DNA from: Bacilli bacterium | GTDB lineage: Bacteria > Bacillota_I > Bacilli_A > RFN20 > CAG-288 | Length of the DNA stretch: 59,038 nt | Direction: 5' to 3' | NCBI GenBank assembly: GCA_900770925.1 | Contig: CAAGLY010000023.1 | Span: 1 to 59,038, forward strand | Part shown: positions 50,665 through 58,964 of the stretch, piece after piece | Layout of the letters: each line of letters begins with the position of its first letter | Position numbering within the stretch: position 1 is the stretch's first letter | Made by a program: the position numbers and the translations under genes | The notes under the pieces: model-generated | What the model saw: the letters and a program-made list of their open reading frames with translations, nothing else | Told to the model about the DNA's origin: nothing | The model's database searches: none

Positions 50665-52971
50665 ATGAAAAAAATCAAACTGTTGACTTTTCTTTCTCTC
50701 CTCTCTGCTGTCACTCTTGTCGGCTGCTCAAAAACGGAACAACCGACCGTCACTCCGTCTACTCCGGATCCCGTCACCCCATCTGCTGGGAGCTCCGTCA
50801 AGGACATTTCTCCGGATCCGTATGCTTCTGTTTTAGAAGGATTGGATAAGAAGAAAGACGTTTACTCCGATGCTCATAGGGGAACCCGTACTTATTTAGG
50901 CGGATACACAGAATCCGTCAAAGGTACAAAGGTTGCTTATGGCTGGATTGAGTATGAACAGGATTGGGGATCTTCCAAGTCCAAATATGGTGCCGCAGTT
51001 AAGCTCACTATCACTGCGGATGGCAAGATTAAGGAAATCAAATTAGGTGCTCCGGAAGAGGGCGTTCATAATTTCACTCCTTATTATGCCAGGACTTCTG
51101 GTTACGATATTTATAATGACTACATCGCTAACTATGAGAAAGATCTTAACGCTGCTTTCGCAAATAAATCGGTCAGGAATGCATTCAAATCCTTAAAGGA
51201 TGCCGTTTGCCGGCCGAACCTGAAGCCGACAGAAGCCGATAGCGGAACTTACACCGTTTCCAAGAACGATCCGACTGTCAAAGCCGGTGCAACTCAGACC
51301 GCCGCTCGTACCGAGCGTGCCATCTTTGCTGCTGCCGCTGCTTATCTTAGCGAGAACAATCCGAATGCCCACGTCTTTGCCCATGTTGCCAATAATCTGA
51401 AGAGCACTGATCTTCCGACTGGTAATGATGTCAAGACTGGACACAGGAAGACAACCGATGGATCTTATGGCTATTCTAGGTATACCCAGTTCTATGCCTA
51501 CTATGCTGCTGCTGTTAAGATTAAGGTCAAAGCCAATAAAGTCATTGACCATGTTTATCTTGGAACTCCTAGGAAAGGTGCACGTAACTTCACCCCTTGG
51601 TATTCTTTAACCGCTCCAGATAATTTTATCGAGTTCTATCAGAAAGGCGAAGAGCTTCTGAACAACGCTTTGGTCGGCAAAGTTGTCACGGAAAAACTCA
51701 AGGATCAGTTTAAAGCTGCTGAAATTGTTTTAGGCGGTGGTGAGGGCTCTCACTTCAAACCGGTTAATGGCGGATTCCTTTCTGCTGGTGCCACCCAGAC
51801 TAACACCCGTCTTGACTTAGCTGTTGCTGCAGCTAGGGAAGGCATCCTTTCTACCGATGTCGCTGAACCGGATGAAGGCGGAATCGTTGATGAAGCCTTA
51901 GAAGGTGCCAACACTGGAAACCATGGCGAGGGATTCTATGCTTCCTACAACCACAGGAAGGCTGACTATGTCACTGCGGAAGAAAATCAGAACGGTTACT
52001 TCGATTATCGTACGAATACGGCCTATGGCTGGAGGCGTTATGAGAATCCGTGGGCAAAGGGCAGCTACTATGGTGCTGCTGTTGCTGTTTCCTTCGACGC
52101 TGACAAGAATGTCAAGGATGTCAAGGTCGGTGTTCCGACTGCTGGCGATGTCAATAGGACTAGCATCTATCGTGCTCACTATGATTCTGATCCAATCTAT
52201 ATCGATAACTATGCTCAGTATTTAGAGCAGGATAGGAAAGCTGCTTTAAAAGGCAAGACAGCTGCTGATATCTATAAAGCCACTTTATCTGCTTCCGTTG
52301 AGAACAATGAAGGAAGCTTATCTTTTGTTCCTGGCGACTATGATTTCTTAGGCGCTGGTGCAACTCAGACCACAAGCCGTATCAATGTTGCTCTATTTGA
52401 AGCAGCATCTGCTTACAGGATTAATTCTGATCCGTTCACGAAGAATAAGTTCGCAGAACTCACTCTGACCAAAGGAACGGATATCAAGGACAACACCTTC
52501 ACAGTCGGTGGACTGAAGAAGGAAGGCTATGTCTATGGTTACACTGTCTACTACATCGCAGGTTGGAAGAGCTACTATGGAGCAGCAGTCAAACTCTCTT
52601 ATGATGCCGAAAAGAAGATTACCGCCATTGAAACCGGCGAACCGACTATCAAGGATCCCTCTAGTTCTTGGGCTGCTGCAACCAACTTTACTGCAAAGTA
52701 CACCTTCTCTTCTACTGAGTCCCGTACTGCTTACCATACGTACTACACTACTGTGAAGAGCGCAATCGAGAAAGCCTTAGTCGGAAAGACTATCAATGAA
52801 GCATTAGCTCAGGAATTCGCTGGCGCTAAGGTCGAAATCAATCCGGCTGACTTAGAAGCCACTAAATACGATGTTGTCGAGAAATATCGTTATGTTGGTG
52901 CTGGCGCAACCCAGACCGATACTCGTATTTCAGCTGCTATCTACGGCGCTTTACAGGCTGCTTTAAAGTAA
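50665..52971 (+). CDS. Lipoprotein with four predicted covalent-flavin domains
   Basis: 768 residues. Signal MKKIKLLTFLSLLSAVTLVGC with lipobox LVGC (Cys21), then a Pro/Thr/Ser-rich linker to about 50. Four repeats of about 170-190 residues follow, each with a YYGAAV-like beta strand, a G-x-P turn, NFT-x-Y in most, and an ending (A/G)GATQT-x-x-R-x-x-x-A. The GAT threonines are at 210, 377, 567 and 749; GAT matches the flavinylation motif of FMN_bind proteins such as RnfG and PplA. I infer a four-FMN electron carrier on the outer face of the membrane, made by the adjacent ApbEs. Listeria PplA has two such domains in about 300 residues. Confidence 0.85.
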   Translation: MKKIKLLTFLSLLSAVTLVGCSKTEQPTVTPSTPDPVTPSAGSSVKDISPDPYASVLEGLDKKKDVYSDAHRGTRTYLGGYTESVKGTKVAYGWIEYEQDWGSSKSKYGAAVKLTITADGKIKEIKLGAPEEGVHNFTPYYARTSGYDIYNDYIANYEKDLNAAFANKSVRNAFKSLKDAVCRPNLKPTEADSGTYTVSKNDPTVKAGATQTAARTERAIFAAAAAYLSENNPNAHVFAHVANNLKSTDLPTGNDVKTGHRKTTDGSYGYSRYTQFYAYYAAAVKIKVKANKVIDHVYLGTPRKGARNFTPWYSLTAPDNFIEFYQKGEELLNNALVGKVVTEKLKDQFKAAEIVLGGGEGSHFKPVNGGFLSAGATQTNTRLDLAVAAAREGILSTDVAEPDEGGIVDEALEGANTGNHGEGFYASYNHRKADYVTAEENQNGYFDYRTNTAYGWRRYENPWAKGSYYGAAVAVSFDADKNVKDVKVGVPTAGDVNRTSIYRAHYDSDPIYIDNYAQYLEQDRKAALKGKTAADIYKATLSASVENNEGSLSFVPGDYDFLGAGATQTTSRINVALFEAASAYRINSDPFTKNKFAELTLTKGTDIKDNTFTVGGLKKEGYVYGYTVYYIAGWKSYYGAAVKLSYDAEKKITAIETGEPTIKDPSSSWAAATNFTAKYTFSSTESRTAYHTYYTTVKSAIEKALVGKTINEALAQEFAGAKVEINPADLEATKYDVVEKYRYVGAGATQTDTRISAAIYGALQAALK

Positions 52972-52992
52972 AACCGGATAAAGGTCAGTAAA

Positions 52993-54300
52993 ATGATTAA
53001 GAAGACAACGACTATTGAAGGAAACAAGAAACTTGCGACTCAGCCGACGGTGAGTCTCAAGGTTCCTGAATTCCTTTATATCGCAACGGCGAATGCCCGT
53101 TGCCCAAAAGCAGAAGTCTATATTCAGCCTGGTGACCATGTCAATCGTTATCAGGTGATTGGCAGGCGTCATGCCAAGTTCTTTGATCAGCCGATTCATG
53201 CAACCTGCTCCGGAACTTATATCGGACTTGAAAAACACTATCATCGTTCTGGAAAGAGGACGGATTTCAGGAAAATCCAGAATGATTTCCAGGATACCGT
53301 GGATCCGAGCGTTGGCAAAGAACGGACTGACGAGGAAGTCTCCAAGCTGACCCGCAAGGACAGGGTTGAAATCCTTAAGGAAAAAGCATCGGTTGGTCTA
53401 GGAGGTTCTTCCTTCCCGACTTATGTGAAGTTTGATACCGATAAGAAGATTGATACGATTCTTATCGATGCTATCGAATGCGAGCCTTATATTTCCGCTG
53501 ATCATCGCATTGCTTTAGAAGATCAGGAAATTGTCGTCAAAGGCATCAAGCTTGTCAGGCAGGCTTTCAATTGCCACAAGGCAAGGATCTGCATCAAGAA
53601 GGATTACAAGGATCTCGAAGCACTGTACAACAGCTATCTGGAACGTTGCCCGAATGATGGAATCTCTGTTAAAAAAGTCGGAAACTTCTATCCACAAGGA
53701 TGGGAAGTCGCAAGGATCAAGTCTGCCACCGGCATTACAGTCGAGCAGGGACATCTTCCGAGCGAATATGGCATCAGGAACTTCAATATCTCCACAATTA
53801 TTGGTATCTATAAGGCAGTTAAGTACAACCTTCCAGTAACGGAACGTATTATTTCTGTCACTGGTGACGGCATTCAACATCCGACAAACTTCAAAGTCCG
53901 TGTCGGAACGCCTTTAAAGTACGTTATCGAAGCCTGCGGAGGCTATACAGAAGGAGACAAGAAGACCCTTATCTTAGGTGGACCCAGGATGGGTGAATCT
54001 CTTCCGAGTGATGACGCTATCATCACGAAGACTGTCACATCCGTTCTTGTCTTTGATCATAAGGATGTTAAACCTTCTCCTTGTATCCGCTGTGGTTCCT
54101 GTGTCAGGTCTTGCCCAGTGGGTTTACAGCCGGTCACCATCAGGAACACGAGGAACACGAGGCCAGTTGACCGTGAGAAGATCAAACTTCTCAATCCGCA
54201 GAACTGCATCGGCTGCGGCCTTTGCTCCTACTCCTGCACGAGCCATATCGATGTGAAGTCCTATGTCGCACGTGCCAAAGTCATTGCGAGGTTAAAGTAA
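52993..54300 (+). CDS. rnfC: Electron transport complex subunit RnfC
   Basis: Peripheral cytosolic subunit that brings electrons from or to NADH. The 435 residues have an N-terminal barrel-sandwich part, the NADH/FMN-domain motif GLGGSSFPTYVKF (about 137-149) and ECEPYISADH, GGPMMGESLPSDD (about 334-346; AGG then ATG both Met), an SLBB region, and two [4Fe-4S] motifs CIRCGSCVMSCPVGL (about 362-376) and CIGCGLCSYSCTSHIDV (about 407-423). First of the rnf genes, 21 bases after the lipoprotein gene. Confidence 0.95.
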   Translation: MIKKTTTIEGNKKLATQPTVSLKVPEFLYIATANARCPKAEVYIQPGDHVNRYQVIGRRHAKFFDQPIHATCSGTYIGLEKHYHRSGKRTDFRKIQNDFQDTVDPSVGKERTDEEVSKLTRKDRVEILKEKASVGLGGSSFPTYVKFDTDKKIDTILIDAIECEPYISADHRIALEDQEIVVKGIKLVRQAFNCHKARICIKKDYKDLEALYNSYLERCPNDGISVKKVGNFYPQGWEVARIKSATGITVEQGHLPSEYGIRNFNISTIIGIYKAVKYNLPVTERIISVTGDGIQHPTNFKVRVGTPLKYVIEACGGYTEGDKKTLILGGPRMGESLPSDDAIITKTVTSVLVFDHKDVKPSPCIRCGSCVRSCPVGLQPVTIRNTRNTRPVDREKIKLLNPQNCIGCGLCSYSCTSHIDVKSYVARAKVIARLK

Positions 54301-54301
54301 T

Positions 54302-55444
54302 ATGGTATTCGTCAAAGAAAACGCACCTCATATTCATCGGAAGGATTCTCTCTTCCGCAGGAGGCTTGATGTCCTTATCGCTCTTCTTCCTGTTGTTGTT
54401 GCTGCTTTTGTCTATTATCCCATCGCTGCTCTTCGCAATATCCTGATTTCTGTTGCGGTCAGGGAACTCTGCGAATTCGTCTTTGTCCTTATTTATCATC
54501 GTATTCCTTACGATGGCAATAAGCATAGCCTTACCGAGCATTTTAAACATGCTATCGGATGCTACACCATTGATAATGCAATGGTTCCGCTTGTCTCTGG
54601 CGTCATCTATGCCTTAATCAGGCCTGTCGCCACTACAAATCCGAACTTCATTTATTATCCTTTAATTATTGGTGCCATTTTCGGTATGGTTCTTGGCAAG
54701 CTTGTTTTTGGCGGAACGGGAAAGAATATCTTCAATCCTGCTCTGGTCGGAAGGGTCTTCGCTAAGCTCTGCTTCGGCAGCAAGTATGCTAACCCTGCTT
54801 CCACAACGATTGCTCCGAATGAAGTCTTCACCGGCGCTACTGCCTTAGATCCGTCTAAGTTCTCTCTAGCCAATAAGGTCTATTCCATCAATTCCTCTGC
54901 TCTTCTCGATAGGTTCTTAGGAAAGAGGAATGGTTTACTTGGTGAAACCTGCAAGATTGCTATTCTCATTGGTCTTGTTTACCTTATTGTCCGTCATACG
55001 ATTGATTGGCGCATTCCGGCTAGGTACATCGGAACAGTTGCCTTCAGGTCTTTGATTGTCGGCGCCATTATCTATGGTGGCAACAAAGAGACCTTATCGG
55101 CTAGCTATCCGTTTGCCTTCAGGGCTTATCAGTTATTAAGCGGTGGACTTCTCTTCGGTGCTGTCTTTAGGGCAACCGATCCGGTCACTTCTCCGCTGAC
55201 TCATCCAGATCGTTTGATTTATGCTGCTTTCCTTGGTGCTTGCACTAGGGTCATCCGTCTCTTTGGTTCCCTTCCGGAAGGTGTTGCCTTCTCTATCCTG
55301 ATGGGCAATGCTTTAACTCCGGTTATCGGATACTATAAGTGGTCTACGACTAAGTACACTTGGAAGAACAGGCTTGTCTTAGGACTTGTCATCCTCATTC
55401 CGACTCTTATTACAATCTGGGCTTCCTGCAGGAGGGTTTTCTAA
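54302..55444 (+). CDS. rnfD: Electron transport complex subunit RnfD
   Basis: Membrane subunit with covalent FMN. The 380 residues have about nine or ten helices, and the flavin motif EVFTGATALDPSKF puts FMN on Thr180. FGGTGKNIFNPALVGRVF and RATDPVTSPLTHPDRLIYA are RnfD/NqrB hallmarks. It overlaps rnfG by one base (TAATG). Confidence 0.94.
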   Translation: MVFVKENAPHIHRKDSLFRRRLDVLIALLPVVVAAFVYYPIAALRNILISVAVRELCEFVFVLIYHRIPYDGNKHSLTEHFKHAIGCYTIDNAMVPLVSGVIYALIRPVATTNPNFIYYPLIIGAIFGMVLGKLVFGGTGKNIFNPALVGRVFAKLCFGSKYANPASTTIAPNEVFTGATALDPSKFSLANKVYSINSSALLDRFLGKRNGLLGETCKIAILIGLVYLIVRHTIDWRIPARYIGTVAFRSLIVGAIIYGGNKETLSASYPFAFRAYQLLSGGLLFGAVFRATDPVTSPLTHPDRLIYAAFLGACTRVIRLFGSLPEGVAFSILMGNALTPVIGYYKWSTTKYTWKNRLVLGLVILIPTLITIWASCRRVF

Positions 55445-56892
55445 TGAAATCGAAAATTCTCAAGGTTTCTATTACCTTAGCTGCGATTGCCGGTATTTCC
55501 GCTGGTTTGATCGGTGTTGTCCATGCTATCACTGCTCCGGTCATTGCCAACAATGCTATCAAGCAGCTTGAATCTCAGAAGAAGATTCCGTTTGGCAAAG
55601 ATGTCGATATTTCGGATAAAGAGAACGACTTATCTCAGTTTACTCTTAGCTATGTTAAGAACAGCTGGGATGCAACCAAAGATGGTGCTAAAGTCGGTAC
55701 GCTCTTCAAGACTTCTGGTACGAACCAATATGGTTCTGTTACTCTGTTGATTGGTGTCTACAATAATGGTGACCTTACCCAAAGGTCTATCCTTGAAAAC
55801 TCCGAGACCTATAAGAGCACCTTGGAAGACAATTACATCAATCTTTTCAACAAGGCTGAGGATAAGAAAGCTGCTCTTAACAACGTCAAATGCGGTGCTA
55901 CTTTCGGTGCTAACTTGATTAACTCTAGGGTCAGCGAAGCTGTGGATGTTGGTTCTGGCAAGGTAGTTACAGTTACCAGCGATGTCAGCGAACAAGGCCA
56001 GACTGCCTTTGGCAAGGATGTTGCTGATCATTACAAAGACATTTCTCTCTCTGCCTATAAGCTCACCTATGTCCAGAAAGCCTATACGGCTAGCAAGGGC
56101 GAAGACGAAGTGGTTGGTAACCTTTACTTCGCTAAGCTGAAAGCCGGCGAGGAAGAAATCCCGGTTTATCTCGCTATTACCAAGGACAATAAGTACGGAA
56201 AGATGGTCTTCGATGGCGGATATAGTGCCTCTTCCTCTGCTGAAGCCTTTGTCAGCGGCTTCAACGGAGCCGAAGACAAAGCCGCTTACCTTGATTCCTT
56301 AAAGGGCAACGGCAGTGCTTCCGGAAGTGATATCACCGCAGGACCGACTTGGCCAAGCGATGCTAACAAAGACGATGATTCTTCGAATTCCGGATCCACT
56401 TTGGATGCTACTCAGGCAGCCTTAAAGGGATTTGCACTCGAAGCTAGGTCGATTTCTAACGGAACAGCTGAGCAGGATTCCCGCTTTGCCTGCTTCGAAA
56501 GCGGTGAAGTCGATGGCTTCTCGCTTCTCAGCAATGCTTCTGGTTCCTTCATCAAGAAAATTGATAAGGCTACCTTGGCTGGCAAGGATGTCGCTTATGT
56601 CTATGATCTGAAAGGCGAGAATGATACCCAGGGCGGTAAGAAGCACAGGGAAATCAGCTTTGCCATCTATCTCGATGGAAGCTTAGGAAAGATTGCCGTC
56701 ATCGAAAACGGACAGACTCCAAGCTACTACGCTCCGATTAAGAGCAAGTTCATCGATGCTTACAATGCTTCTAGCGACCGTAAAGCCTTCCTTAAACAGG
56801 ATAGGAAGAGTGTCGTTGCCGGTTCTTCTTCCGGTGCTCAACTCCTTGTCGACAGGAGGAACGAAGCGATTCATGATGCGGAGGCACGTTAA
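55444..56892 (+). CDS. rnfG: RnfG with three FMN-binding-type modules
   Basis: Normal RnfG is about 200 residues: one N-terminal helix and one extracytosolic FMN domain. This one is 482. Residues 5-30 form the membrane anchor. Module 1 (about 40-165) ends in NVKCGATFGANLINSRVSEAV, with flavin Thr153. Module 2 (about 190-310) ends in ITAGPTWPSDA, with Thr302 in a non-standard AGPT. Module 3 (about 335-482) ends in VVAGSSSGAQLLVDRRNEAI, with Ser in place of Thr. Only module 1 keeps a canonical GAT. I chose ATG 55444 because the helix starts there; the frame is open to 55360 inside rnfD. Confidence 0.88.
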   Translation: MKSKILKVSITLAAIAGISAGLIGVVHAITAPVIANNAIKQLESQKKIPFGKDVDISDKENDLSQFTLSYVKNSWDATKDGAKVGTLFKTSGTNQYGSVTLLIGVYNNGDLTQRSILENSETYKSTLEDNYINLFNKAEDKKAALNNVKCGATFGANLINSRVSEAVDVGSGKVVTVTSDVSEQGQTAFGKDVADHYKDISLSAYKLTYVQKAYTASKGEDEVVGNLYFAKLKAGEEEIPVYLAITKDNKYGKMVFDGGYSASSSAEAFVSGFNGAEDKAAYLDSLKGNGSASGSDITAGPTWPSDANKDDDSSNSGSTLDATQAALKGFALEARSISNGTAEQDSRFACFESGEVDGFSLLSNASGSFIKKIDKATLAGKDVAYVYDLKGENDTQGGKKHREISFAIYLDGSLGKIAVIENGQTPSYYAPIKSKFIDAYNASSDRKAFLKQDRKSVVAGSSSGAQLLVDRRNEAIHDAEAR

Positions 56893-56894
56893 CT

Positions 56895-57665
56895 ATGATT
56901 GCAAATAAAGAAACTGCGGTAACGGAAACCGCAACGAAGGCTCCGAAACAGAAAAGCGAGAGCAGCTTACGCCATAAGGCTGCCTTCGTTACCGGAATCT
57001 TCAAGAATAACCCTCTCTTCATTGCTGTCCTTGGCACCTGCCCTGCACTTGCTGTCACGACTTCCTTCGAGACAGCGTTAGGTATGGGTATTCTCTTCAC
57101 CTTTGTTCTTGTCTGTTCGAACGTTATCATCTCTCTTCTCCGGAAGCTGATTCCAGAGGAAATCGAGATTCCTGCTTTCATCGTCATCATTGCAGCCTTC
57201 GTTACTATCGTCAAGAGGTTTACAAACGCCTTCATTCCGAACCTGTATGCTTCCTTAGGCGTCTTCCTCTCTTTGATTGTTGTTAACTGCGTCGTTCTCG
57301 GCCGTGCAGAAGCCTTTGCAAAATACAATGGCCCCTTGGATTCTCTCTTAGACGGTCTTGGAAATGGTATCGGATACACTCTTGCCATTGTCATCATCGC
57401 CTTGATCCGTGAAATCCTTGGAACCGGTAGGCTTACCTTCGGAAAGGTTTTCACCTTTATTCCGACCTATTCGCTTCCGATTCTCAAAGGTGCTTCCTAT
57501 GACTTCTCTAGGTCTGTCTTCACCAATGCAGCTGGTGGTTTCATTGTCTTCGGTGTTGTTCTCTTTGTCATCAATGCTATCACTCTTCATAAACAGAACA
57601 AGAAGAAATTCGAACTCAAGAAACAGAGGATGAATGCTGCTAAGACGGCTAAGAAAGGAGCTTAA
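56895..57665 (+). CDS. rnfE: Electron transport complex subunit RnfE
   Basis: Integral membrane subunit (RnfE/NqrD family), 256 residues, about six helices. Conserved stretches are NNPLFIAVLGTCPALAVTTS-like (about 37), IEIPAFIVIIAAFVTIVKMF (about 94-113, Met = AGG), LIVVNCVVLGRAEAFA (about 132-147) and GNGIGYTLAI. A basic tail of about 25 residues ends it. GGAGG precedes ATG 56895. Confidence 0.95.
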   Translation: MIANKETAVTETATKAPKQKSESSLRHKAAFVTGIFKNNPLFIAVLGTCPALAVTTSFETALGMGILFTFVLVCSNVIISLLRKLIPEEIEIPAFIVIIAAFVTIVKRFTNAFIPNLYASLGVFLSLIVVNCVVLGRAEAFAKYNGPLDSLLDGLGNGIGYTLAIVIIALIREILGTGRLTFGKVFTFIPTYSLPILKGASYDFSRSVFTNAAGGFIVFGVVLFVINAITLHKQNKKKFELKKQRMNAAKTAKKGA

Positions 57666-57670
57666 TCACA

Positions 57671-58297
57671 ATGACTGCTACACCATATATTGTTACCTTC
57701 CTGCTTGCCATCTTGACGGACAGGCTTGTAAACAACGTTGTCTTAAGTCGTTTCTATGGAATCTGCGCCTTCATGGGCGTTTCCAACAAGGTCAAGAACT
57801 CTTTCTCAATGGGTCTTGCCGTTGTCTTTGTTATCAGGCTTGCTGCTCTTATCTGCTGGCCGCTTTACTACTATGTCTTAGTTCCGCTCAAGATTGTGTT
57901 CAGGGATACTCTTACTTATATTCTCGTTATCGCTTCCCTCGTTCAGATTGTCGGCAGGTTCATTAAGAAATTCTCTCCTACCCTTTACAAGGCCTTTGGT
58001 ATCTACTTACCTTTGATTACGACCAACTGTGCTGTTCTCGGTGTTGTTCAGGAGAACACGGATGTCGGAATCAAGGTCGGTCAGACTATGGCCCAGAACT
58101 TCGGAAGGAGCATGGCTAACGCTCTTGGTACTTCCTTAGGTTATCTCATTAGGATTGTCATCTTCGCTTGTGTCCGTGAACGCAGGAAGGAAAACACTTC
58201 TACGACTCCGAAGGCTTTCCGTGGAACTGCGGAAGCTCTGGCTGTTGCCGGTATCAGGGCAATTGCTATCAGGGGCTTAAGGGGCATCGGTGCTTAA
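57671..58297 (+). CDS. rnfA: Electron transport complex subunit RnfA
   Basis: Integral membrane subunit (RnfA/NqrE), 208 residues, six helices. NNVVLSRFYGICAFMGVSNK (about 18-37) and TNCAVLGVV (about 117) are family marks; the Cys residues in these two segments lie in the membrane and, by comparison with NqrDE, may hold an Fe-S cluster with RnfE. AAAGGAG precedes ATG. Confidence 0.95.
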   Translation: MTATPYIVTFLLAILTDRLVNNVVLSRFYGICAFMGVSNKVKNSFSMGLAVVFVIRLAALICWPLYYYVLVPLKIVFRDTLTYILVIASLVQIVGRFIKKFSPTLYKAFGIYLPLITTNCAVLGVVQENTDVGIKVGQTMAQNFGRSMANALGTSLGYLIRIVIFACVRERRKENTSTTPKAFRGTAEALAVAGIRAIAIRGLRGIGA

Positions 58298-58556
58298 CTT
58301 TCTGCTTTCTTGTCCAGCACAGATTTCTCTTGGTGTTCTCTTTGTTGTCGTCCTTGTCTCTGTTTTCATTCTAGTCTGCATTCTGAATCATCGGACTCCT
58401 GTTCCGAAAGGATGTGAGCACTTGAAGCCAGAGGAAGGAACCTGCAAAGGATGTCAATTAGCACCAACGTGTCCGATCCGGGCTGTCCCAGAAAAGAAAG
58501 AAGAAAAATCTGAAAAGAAGATTCAAAACGAAAAGGAGAATCAAAATCATGAATAA
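58290..58556 (+). CDS. Small membrane protein with cysteine cluster between rnfA and rnfB
   Basis: 88 residues from GTG 58290 (AAGGGGC upstream), overlapping rnfA by 8 bases and rnfB by 8. One helix (about 8-32), then GCEHLKPEEGTCKGCQLAPTC (Cys spacing C-x8-C-x2-C-x5-C), then a Lys/Glu-rich tail. The layout resembles small Cys-rich membrane proteins such as the FeoB-associated type. Tight coupling to rnfA and rnfB suggests a role in the complex, for instance holding an Fe-S cluster on the cytosolic side; this is inference. Confidence 0.7.
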   Translation: MLNFLLSCPAQISLGVLFVVVLVSVFILVCILNHRTPVPKGCEHLKPEEGTCKGCQLAPTCPIRAVPEKKEEKSEKKIQNEKENQNHE

Positions 58557-58878
58557 TTGGGCAATGGCTGGTATTGCATTTGCTGTCCTCCTTGGTATCG
58601 GAGCTCTTCTTGGCGTCCTCCTTACGATTGCTAGTAAGAAGCTTGCTGTCAAAGAAGATCCTCGTATCAAAGAAGTCGAAGCCATGCTTCCGAACGCAAA
58701 CTGCGGTAACTGCGGTTATCCGGGATGCCATGAGCTTGCAGCTGCTCTTGTCTCTGGAGAAGAGACTAAGGTCAGTAAGTGCAAGGTCGGCAACAAGGAT
58801 AAGAACTTTACTCCGATCATCAACTATCTCAAAGATCATCCAGGAGAAGACGGAAAGACAAACGTTCCGACTCTCTAA
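58549..58878 (+). CDS. rnfB: Minimal RnfB (membrane helix and first Fe-S domain only)
   Basis: 109 residues: an N-terminal helix (about 7-28), then the RnfB-type [4Fe-4S] domain with NANCGNCGYPGCHELAAAL (about 49-67) and a later Cys at KCKVG (about 80). Usual RnfB is about 180-330 residues and continues into two or more ferredoxin-like [4Fe-4S] motifs; these are absent, and the stop is followed by a terminator. So electrons from ferredoxin must enter by another route, or another protein supplies the clusters. AAAGGAG precedes ATG 58549. Confidence 0.88.
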   Translation: MNNWAMAGIAFAVLLGIGALLGVLLTIASKKLAVKEDPRIKEVEAMLPNANCGNCGYPGCHELAAALVSGEETKVSKCKVGNKDKNFTPIINYLKDHPGEDGKTNVPTL

Positions 58879-58888
58879 AATCAGAACT

Positions 58889-58919
58889 AAAAAAGGAGGC
58901 GTCCGGCCTCCTTTTTTAT
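58889..58919. terminator. Terminator after rnfB
   Basis: Stem AAAAAGGAGGC / GCCTCCTTTTTT with GTCC-side loop and T-run; symmetrical enough to serve the minus strand too. Confidence 0.87.
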
Positions 58920-58964
58920 TTTGTTTAGGAATTTGTAAATTCTTTCACACTGGAAGAATGTCTA

